Below, piece after piece: positions 15,053 to 20,634 of a stretch of DNA of 20,634 nt. Source of the stretch: DATGSL01 sp964645585. GTDB lineage: Bacteria > Verrucomicrobiota > Verrucomicrobiia > Opitutales > T3Sed10-336. The notes under the pieces are model-generated. The model saw nothing but the letters and a program-made list of their open reading frames with translations, was not told the DNA's origin and ran no database searches. The position numbers and the translations under genes were made by a program. The first letter of the stretch is position 1, and every line of letters starts with the position of its first letter. The stretch is taken from contig CAZYAN010000063.1 of assembly GCA_964645585.1 (NCBI GenBank), forward strand, positions 1-20,634, in the 5' to 3' direction.

Positions 15053-16609
15053 TCAGTCCCTGCTGTCACTGTTTTGCACCTTCCTTCCCCCTCCCGGCTG
15101 GAGGTAATCAACATATTTCCAATCGAAATCCGGGCGGTTCCGCAAATGCCGGTATTCACCTTCAACAAAAGTGCCGGCCACCTCAGCCGCCAGCATTTCG
15201 AGGTTGCCTCGATTCCGGAGTTCATCGCCGGTCGCCTCCTGCCAAGCTTTCAACGCCGTCAGAAGCCGATCTTTAACCTCATCATACTCTGCGCTGGCGG
15301 CAAGGTTATTCCACTCCCAGCGATCCTCTTTAAGGTCATAAAGCTCATATTCAGGAGGATGCTCCCATAATTCGTAAGCTGCCCGTGTTTTCTCACTCAC
15401 TCCTTCAAACGGATCGCTTCCCGAAAACTTCGTCCGCTTCAAGTGGTGCTCGTATATCGGATTCAGCGTTTCCGGGAACAAATTGACGATCAGCTTGTAG
15501 CGGGCATCCCGCACCGATCGCTGCGGAAAAAATGTTTCGGGCCAGTGTAAGTTGAATTCCGTAAAAAGAAACTCTCTGAACGCCGCGCCGCTGTCGTCAA
15601 GAACCGGGCGAAGAGATTTCCCCGGAAGCCTCTGAGGTGCTTCTATCCCGGCAAAATCGAGCACAGTAGGCATGATGTCGACCGTCGATACAAGCTGGTC
15701 CCGCGTTCCGCCCTTGGGAACAAGGCTCGGCATCCACAGGATCAACGGAATATGAACTCCCCCTTCGTAGGACGTCATTTTTCCTCGCGGGACCTCCGGC
15801 CCATGATCGCTTAGGTAGATCACGAGGGTATTCTCCAACTTGCCGGTTCGCCCTATTCGCTCCAGCAGCAATCCGCCCCCCGTATCTAGACGTGAAAGAC
15901 AGCTGTAATAGTTAGCGGTGTTCTCCAAAGACTCCCGCGTTCCGAAAGCGACAAAGGGAAGCGGCTCTATTCCATCCGATGTGAATGGCTGTTCCGGCAG
16001 GCCAAACTGTTGGCTCAAAAACGGATCGTGCGCATCCGCAAAATTGACTTGCAGAAAGAACGCGTTGTCGACTGATCTGACGAATGCTTCGGCCTCGTCG
16101 GCAACTGCTCTCACATCACGGGTCCGAAAGCTGTTGTAACGGCGGTTTTCATGGTAGTGGAAGCGGAAAGCCGATTCGGGATTCACATGAATCTTTCCAA
16201 TGCAGCCCGTTGTATATCCATGCTCGCGAAGCAACAGCGGCAAATTCGGCAATTCATCAAAGAACATGCGCAATTTGTGCGTCGCCAGACCAATCTGTCC
16301 ATGCTGATGCGGATAAAGCCCGGTCAGAATACTCGCACGAGAGGGACTGCAGCCCGCCTGGGTCGCATAAGCATTGCTAAAACGTACCCCTTCAGCAGCA
16401 AGCCGATCCAGGTTCGGGGTGCGCGCAAAAGGATCTCCATAAGCCCCCAGCTGAGCCCCATGATCCTCGGCCAGAATAAGAAGGATATTCGGCCTGTTAG
16501 CGGCGAGAGCTGTTCCGGAGAGCAGTATAAGTGCGCCACACGCGACTGCTTGCGGAATGACCCTGCACATCAGTGTTTTCTCGAAGATATGTGAAACTTC
16601 TTTTGTCAT
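15053..16609 (-). CDS. Exported formylglycine-dependent sulfatase (type I)
   Basis: The protein is 518 residues from ATG 16609, whose ATGA overlaps the upstream stop; ATG 16570 (residue 14) would give a tidier signal peptide. The leader VIPQAVACGALILLSGTALA is followed by mature ANRPNILLILAEDHG, the usual sulfatase opening with a metal Asp. CSPSRASILTG (87-97) contains the C-x-P-S-R motif, so Cys87 is converted to formylglycine by a maturase not seen here. GKIHV (138-142), SDHG (267-270) and KMTSYEGG (277-284) supply further active-site Lys, Asp, His and Lys. The C-terminus has the YELYDLKED...WNNLA ending of the family. It should remove sulfate esters from a glycan or glycan fragment in the periplasm. 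The subfamily and substrate are not resolved. Confidence 0.94.
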   Translation of the reverse strand: MTKEVSHIFEKTLMCRVIPQAVACGALILLSGTALAANRPNILLILAEDHGAQLGAYGDPFARTPNLDRLAAEGVRFSNAYATQAGCSPSRASILTGLYPHQHGQIGLATHKLRMFFDELPNLPLLLREHGYTTGCIGKIHVNPESAFRFHYHENRRYNSFRTRDVRAVADEAEAFVRSVDNAFFLQVNFADAHDPFLSQQFGLPEQPFTSDGIEPLPFVAFGTRESLENTANYYSCLSRLDTGGGLLLERIGRTGKLENTLVIYLSDHGPEVPRGKMTSYEGGVHIPLILWMPSLVPKGGTRDQLVSTVDIMPTVLDFAGIEAPQRLPGKSLRPVLDDSGAAFREFLFTEFNLHWPETFFPQRSVRDARYKLIVNLFPETLNPIYEHHLKRTKFSGSDPFEGVSEKTRAAYELWEHPPEYELYDLKEDRWEWNNLAASAEYDEVKDRLLTALKAWQEATGDELRNRGNLEMLAAEVAGTFVEGEYRHLRNRPDFDWKYVDYLQPGGGRKVQNSDSRD

Positions 16610-17118
16610 CTGACTGATAGTGTAAAATCGGTGAGCACGGACAAATGATCGCTCAGGGAAAAAGACCGTGGATCCGCACGATTGGCCCGCAAAATCTGCG
16701 GCAAGAAGTGCCATTGTTTGAGAATCATTGCTCCCCTTCCGGGCGCCGTGGAGAAACTGGGAGCAGGCAAATCCCGAGTCAGACGGTCTGGCCGATCATT
16801 GACCTGAATCCGATAATAATACCGCGGGCCAGAGCTCATTCCGGTCAAATGACACTTTACAATATAATCCTCCTGCTTCCTCGCGCGAACGGGTTCTGTA
16901 CTTCGCAGATTGGTAAAAGGATAGGCAGTATCGTATAGAATCTTGATTTCCCATGGATCATTCGACCGGGACCAGATCCAAGCGCTGTCGGTGGTAACCT
17001 CGCCTACCATTGGCCCTTGCAACAACCTCGGATTGCCGTTCGAGGATTGAGCGCCCGCCGGCACAACTCCAGCGAAGACAGGCAGCGTGAGTAAAAGGAT
17101 GCCGCGGATTATCTTCAT
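16606..17118 (-). CDS. Secreted PhoD N-terminal-like (fibronectin-type) domain only; catalytic domain absent
   Basis: This 170-residue protein has a signal peptide (residues 1-23, cleavage after AGA). It then shows the beta-sandwich domain that precedes metallophosphatases of the PhoD/purple-acid type: LLQGPMVGEVTTDSAWIWSR (32-51), the YIVKCHLTGMSSG strand (85-97), RYYYRIQVND (99-108) and the SFSTAPGRGA boundary (121-130). In full-length relatives the metal-binding phosphoesterase domain begins there. Here only ~40 unrelated residues follow before TGA, so no catalytic residues exist. Both ends are neatly coupled: ATG 17118 forms ATGA with the sialidase stop, and its stop forms ATGA with the sulfatase ATG 16609. 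It may be a deletion remnant or a functional binding domain. Confidence 0.65.
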   Translation of the reverse strand: MKIIRGILLLTLPVFAGVVPAGAQSSNGNPRLLQGPMVGEVTTDSAWIWSRSNDPWEIKILYDTAYPFTNLRSTEPVRARKQEDYIVKCHLTGMSSGPRYYYRIQVNDRPDRLTRDLPAPSFSTAPGRGAMILKQWHFLPQILRANRADPRSFSLSDHLSVLTDFTLSVR

Positions 17119-18314
17119 TGTTCCATCTCGCTGAGATTCTTCTTCTCGATCTCGCCCAAGAATGACTGCCAGTCCTCCTTCCCAGTGAGCCATGCCAGAT
17201 TAAAACGCGCTAGTTGGAGAGCGGAATATTGGCCACCCTCGCCTCCTTCATAAAAAAGGAAGATATCGCCGTCGGTAACCGTACCCGGCCGGCCAGCTGC
17301 CATTGAGGAATAGGCGCTCGGACCATTAGACACCAATCGCTTTACTGGCCAGGTTTCACCGCCGTCAAAACTCGCCCAAACCGTGATCTTCTCTCGTTCT
17401 CGCGCGAGGTCGCGGCCGCCGTCCGAATCGAGATTGCTATAAAGCAGAACATCGCGGCCTTCCAACGGCAGGCGAACAAGCCCGCCCATGCAGCCATACG
17501 GCGTGCCGCGCATCCCATCCGGAAGCTCCGAGGATTCTGACGGATTTATCCAAGTCGCTCCTCCATCATAACTCCATTCAATACGCCGCATCGCGTCGGT
17601 TGCGGTATGGGATCTTGAATTGTAGTATATCCGTCCATCGGAAAGCTCCGCCAAGGCGCCTTCTCCTGTGCCAAGTACCGGGAAGGGAGCGCTCGTCTGC
17701 CATGTTTTCCCTCCGTCGTCGCTGTAAAGAGCCGTGTTGTAACAATAGTGCCACGTGTCGAACGCGTTCTCATTCTCCAGTCCAAAAACCCGGGCAGCCA
17801 CCAGCAACCGCCCCTTGTGCTCTCCATACTGCAGAGTCACGCCGGATTCTGATCCCTGCGTGATTCCGATTCTGCCGAACCTGTCCGGCAGGAGTGTCAC
17901 CTGCTCCTTCTGCCAAGATTTGCCGTGATCTTTGCTCCGGAAGATAAACGGAACCGGAATATACTTCGAGCCGTATCCCTTCCCCTCCTGTCGATAGAGA
18001 AGAACGAGAATATCACCATTGCTTTCATCGACGATCGCTGCTCCCATGCCGAAATCTCCGATTTCAATTACAGGCCCCCAGGTCTTTCCTCCGTCTTCGC
18101 TCCGCCGTACCCGTGCCGGCGCCTCATCGCCCTTGAACGCGAGTACACTGCCGTCTTGGGCAACGGCGATGTTGGGAAATCGCTCAGTTTCATAGAGCAT
18201 CTGTACTTCAAAAAAGGGTTCTTCCTTTTTGTCTCCCATCAATACTGCAGGAATTCCCCAGAGAACTCCGGCCGCTATCATCAGCCATGCGCCAACCGCC
18301 CTTCTTGTTATCAT
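17115..18314 (-). CDS. Exported sialidase/BNR-repeat hydrolase-like protein
   Basis: A 399-residue six-bladed beta-propeller protein with an N-terminal signal segment (residues 4-26). Five Asp boxes of type S-x-D-x-G-x-(T/S)-W are visible: SEDGGKTW (72-79), SKDHGKSW (127-134), SDDGGKTW (198-205), SYDGGATW (248-255) and SFDGGETW (315-322). GTGEGALAELSDGR (215-228) would provide the Glu218 base, and PSAYSSM (332-338) the Tyr335 nucleophile. Arginines for carboxylate binding are plausible around 45, 266-269 and 342. It would cleave or bind terminal acidic sugars outside the cytoplasm; many planctomycete and verrucomicrobial homologues have never been tested, so the substrate may not be sialic acid. 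The gene overlaps the PhoD-like gene by four bases (ATGA). Confidence 0.87.
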   Translation of the reverse strand: MITRRAVGAWLMIAAGVLWGIPAVLMGDKKEEPFFEVQMLYETERFPNIAVAQDGSVLAFKGDEAPARVRRSEDGGKTWGPVIEIGDFGMGAAIVDESNGDILVLLYRQEGKGYGSKYIPVPFIFRSKDHGKSWQKEQVTLLPDRFGRIGITQGSESGVTLQYGEHKGRLLVAARVFGLENENAFDTWHYCYNTALYSDDGGKTWQTSAPFPVLGTGEGALAELSDGRIYYNSRSHTATDAMRRIEWSYDGGATWINPSESSELPDGMRGTPYGCMGGLVRLPLEGRDVLLYSNLDSDGGRDLAREREKITVWASFDGGETWPVKRLVSNGPSAYSSMAAGRPGTVTDGDIFLFYEGGEGGQYSALQLARFNLAWLTGKEDWQSFLGEIEKKNLSEMEQ

Positions 18315-18369
18315 AGCATCATTTTAACAAACTCGAATTGCATACCTCACACAGGCATCTCTCCCAAAG

Positions 18370-18385
18370 AACGCGAATCCGCGTT
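18370..18385 (-). terminator. Small hairpin after the pseudopilin gene
   Basis: AACGCG and CGCGTT form a 6-bp stem with a four-base loop, starting two bases after the TAG at 18390-18388 (minus strand). It is followed by CTTTGGG, a very short T-run. It could be a weak or partial terminator, or a processing stem, between the pseudopilin and sialidase genes. The 73-base spacer to the sialidase ATG could hold a promoter, but I see no good pair of boxes. Confidence 0.3.
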
Positions 18386-18387
18386 TA

Positions 18388-19074
18388 CTACCATCCCAGC
18401 GCCCAGAGAGACTCGGAAACTTCTCGGCTCTCGACATGAGCATCGAGAAACAAATGATTCCGCTTCGTTCCATGCCGAGGCGGTGGATAATCAGTATCGG
18501 CAGTCGGTCCCTCGCGGCCATCGCTGTCGGCAAGCAACCAGATCTGGGTAGGCGAAAGGTTTCGGGTCAAGCGGTCAAACCGCTGCGGATTGATCACGTT
18601 CTCAGGACCTGTCAGCGATCGGTTTCCGAACGGCAGGAGCCGGTCTCCGCGCATTGGCGGGTCTCGCTGCGAATCGTTCATGCGGAAGGTTCGCAGCCGA
18701 ACCGAATCATCGTACAGCAAAGCGTCTCCGTACGCCCGCATGTAACTCGGACATTCGAAGATCTCCATCCAGATCAATTCATTGCTGTCGGCCGCCGCCG
18801 GCGGAATGCCGAGGTAAGAGCCCAGCGTCAACGGCAGCCCCCCTCTGGGGTAATACCCGTCGATAAACTGCCAGGTTGGCCCAGGCATATGCCCGTCGTT
18901 GTCGTTGACAAACGCGTGAACCGCCATTCCGATCTGCCTGAGATTGCTTTTGCACTGGGAACTTCGGGCACTTTCCCTGACCTCACCTACAACTGGAATT
19001 AGAATTGCCGCAAGAATCGCGATGATTGCGATGACGGTAAGCAGCTCGATCAAGGTAAATGCTTTCGTCTTCAT
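18388..19074 (-). CDS. Type II secretion/type IV pilin-like pseudopilin with prepilin leader
   Basis: This 228-residue protein opens with MKTKA followed by FTLIELLTVIAIIAILAAIL, the prepilin leader plus hydrophobic stalk; Glu5 of the mature chain is present, and Ala instead of Gly precedes the cleavage site. SSQCKSNLRQIGMAVHAFVN (residues 38-57) and a C-terminal HLFLDAHVE-type strand match the large pseudopilin family expanded in Planctomycetes and Verrucomicrobia (DUF1559 or H-x9-DG-like). Such proteins are numerous per genome and often sit beside exported enzymes and surface proteins; their exact job is unknown. The start is fixed by GGGAGG (19084-19079), four bases upstream. The gene begins 23 bases after the LamG-protein stop and is likely co-transcribed with it. 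Confidence 0.9.
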   Translation of the reverse strand: MKTKAFTLIELLTVIAIIAILAAILIPVVGEVRESARSSQCKSNLRQIGMAVHAFVNDNDGHMPGPTWQFIDGYYPRGGLPLTLGSYLGIPPAAADSNELIWMEIFECPSYMRAYGDALLYDDSVRLRTFRMNDSQRDPPMRGDRLLPFGNRSLTGPENVINPQRFDRLTRNLSPTQIWLLADSDGREGPTADTDYPPPRHGTKRNHLFLDAHVESREVSESLWALGW

Positions 19075-19097
19075 GAAACCTCCCTCGTTTCCATCCG

Positions 19098-20634
19098 CTA
19101 TTGGATAATTTCCACACGGAGACGCATGAACCCTCTAGAAGCATCCCCGGGAAGCCCGGTCGCCTCTACGGTAACTCGTTCGACCGCCCCTTGATCCGCA
19201 ATATTGATTTCAGTGACGGCGTCTTCCGTCTCCCAATCGATCAAGTCGTTGGATATCTCAACCAAGTAAGCGAGGTCGCTCGCGCTTTTTAGGCGATTAT
19301 ACGACAGACGGAGCTTCCCTTCTTCCATCAGGGCGCTTGGCAGCTCTCCGATCGGAGCGATCAGCAGCGGGGGGATATTGAACGCATAGCGCAGAAGGTT
19401 GGTAACACCGTCACCGACGGGATCCGCGAAAGGACCGCTGACGGCTGGATTTGCAGCATCCGCGGAGTTGAAGTTGGCAGCGCGCCAGCCGGCATACCCG
19501 GCAAGGCCGCCGAAATGCTTTTCGAACAAATACTGTTCGACCTGCTCTTGCTCGGCGGCACCAAGAATCCGATTATATATCAGAATTTCCGCAATGTACC
19601 CGGAGAATGGATTGTTCGGGATGTCAGACCCGGTTGCCGATCCGGATCCGATTCGTGTGAACAGATGGATCGACGGCAGCGCGGTGATTCCGGCCGTCGT
19701 TGCCGAGTTCCGAACGCCGTTTTGATCGATCGCGATGCCGGTGATTTGACCCGAATTGGAATCCCAGATGCTTCCACCGATCATGAATTGATCCGCCGTC
19801 ACGACATTAGTCATGACGCCTTCAATCAAATTCCCCTCAACTGCCCGGCCATAGGAGCGCAATCGCCCATTCGACGCCGGCATCATTCCCCATACACTGT
19901 AATGAGTGTACATGGCTGAGCCCGGATCGATGTCAGCCCAGGCGGTACTGAAAACCCGGCCATTGTCGAGGGCGAGCGGATTAAATACCACGTACGCCGT
20001 GAACTCCGGACCGTCAAGATCGGCCGGGTTGCTGATGATGTCGAGAAACTCGTCCGCCAACCCCTTGAAAGCGATGGCATCTCCGCCCGTCGGCGTGACC
20101 TCCCGGGCGAGCGTTGGTCGGATCGCGCCGGTATGAAGCGGTTCATAGGCGTGGTTCTGGCGCCCCGTCTGGTCGTTCCATTGCGATATCGATTCCACGG
20201 GATCGCCATCCGGATCCACCGTGGTTACATCGGACGCGTCCAGCCAAAGAAGCAGCCCCTCCGTCACAGCAAGACTCGCTTCAACACCGCTGAAGTGCCG
20301 CTGATACAGATAGGCTTCCACATCGAGTTGCTCCTGCTCCGAAAGGCTGCGATCATAAACAACAATTTCAGCTATATCCCCGTCGTATCCATTTCTTGGA
20401 CCATCTTGCGGCCCTGAGTGGTGCGCCGCCGCCCCGATGCGCGTCACCATGTGATCGCGCGGCACGGCATTTCCCCAGTTTCCTCAATCGAAAAACGGTT
20501 GCCGGCGGAATCGACGAGAACAGCTGCGATTTCGCCATCTCCCGCATTCCTCCAGCGGCCCCCGCCAATGAAGAAATTTTGTGCGGTCACTTCCCCAGTT
20601 ATCCTCGCCTCGGCAAATGCACCATCCCAATCGC
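19098..20634 (-). CDS. Exported LamG-like repeat protein, 5' partial, with apparent frameshift
   Basis: The gene runs off the window. The frame from 20465 (GTG) down to TAA-type stop 19098 gives 455 residues: the tail of one LamG-like domain (DIAEIVVYDRSLSEQEQLDV), a complete second copy (about 62-320, starting GLLLWLDASDV and ending GYIAEILIYNRIL), and a C-terminal module (326-455). Upstream, the frame 20632-20480 encodes QNFFIGGGRWRNAGDGEIAA and more. This aligns with QFMIGGSIWDSNSGQITGIA of copy 2, so it belongs to the same protein in another phase. One base is missing in the homopolymer at 20470-20476, where the frames meet. GTG 20465 is therefore not a true start. LamG domains bind glycans or mediate adhesion; the first copy and any signal peptide lie beyond the window. 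Confidence 0.8.
19101..19490 (-). repeat. C-terminal ~130-residue module, copy 2
   Basis: This encodes the last 130 residues of the LamG-like protein, from GWRAANF to VEIIQ. It aligns along its length with the end of the large exported protein (2820-3209). Shared blocks are W..xNF, (D/N)PAVSGP, GDGVxNLLxYA, L(R/T)L(S/T)Y, VE(I/L)SxDLxDW, ERVTV and a final R(L/I)R strand. The two proteins share no other close similarity, which points to domain-level spread. Confidence 0.7.

Noticed and set aside
16610..16714. Upstream extension of the sulfatase start
   Set aside because: The extra 35 residues would place the signal peptide far from the N-terminus and overlap the PhoD-like gene. The ATGA junction at 16609 or the ATG at 16570 fits better.
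1..20634. CRISPR arrays, insertion sequences, phage genes, rRNA or tRNA genes
   Set aside because: No regularly spaced repeats, transposase or integrase motifs, or conserved RNA signatures were seen on either strand.

Overview
The window looks like a metagenomic or draft scaffold from a Verrucomicrobiota bacterium, probably Opitutales or Puniceicoccales-like. This rests on recognition, not a search. The clues are a pseudopilin with the KAFTLIELLTVIAIIAILA leader, secreted proteins ending in a GDGVxNLL(K/R)YA module, a formylglycine sulfatase, and a PadR plus multi-pass membrane protein pair. Exactly 100 Ns at 7193-7292 mark a scaffold join, so linkage between the left (1-7192) and right (7293-20634) parts is not proven.

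Left part. On the plus strand lie the 3' end of an HdeD-like membrane protein, then a near-consensus sigma-70 promoter driving a PadR-type repressor and a polytopic membrane protein. Facing them on the minus strand is a 1315-residue exported protein. It has repeated concanavalin/LamG-like domains, a DNRLRE/CBM-like domain and a C-terminal module, and ends at a clear intrinsic terminator (2758-2799).

Right part. One plus-strand gene encodes a mutarotase-fold protein (7527-8675). It converges on a long run of eleven minus-strand genes filling 8740-20634. In transcription order these are: a LamG-like exported protein (cut by the window edge and frameshifted), a pseudopilin, a BNR sialidase-like protein, a PhoD N-terminal-domain-only protein, a sulfatase, a GntR/FCD regulator, an APH-fold kinase, an enolase paralogue, a DhnA/FbaB class I aldolase, a Gfo/Idh/MocA dehydrogenase and a PfkB sugar kinase. 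Several junctions overlap by 1-4 bases or lie 1 base apart, so at least the last five genes and the sialidase-PhoD-sulfatase trio look like operons.

Interpretation (inference). The exported front end (sialidase, sulfatase, LamG proteins) would release or desulfate an acidic or sulfated sugar. The cytosolic back end (two kinases, dehydrogenase, aldolase, enolase-like enzyme) would break it down under GntR control. The enolase paralogue lacks two active-site residues of true enolases (E to D, H to A), so it may catalyse a different reaction. This operon is the best candidate for an undescribed pathway. No transporter is visible in the window, and the substrate cannot be read from the sequence.
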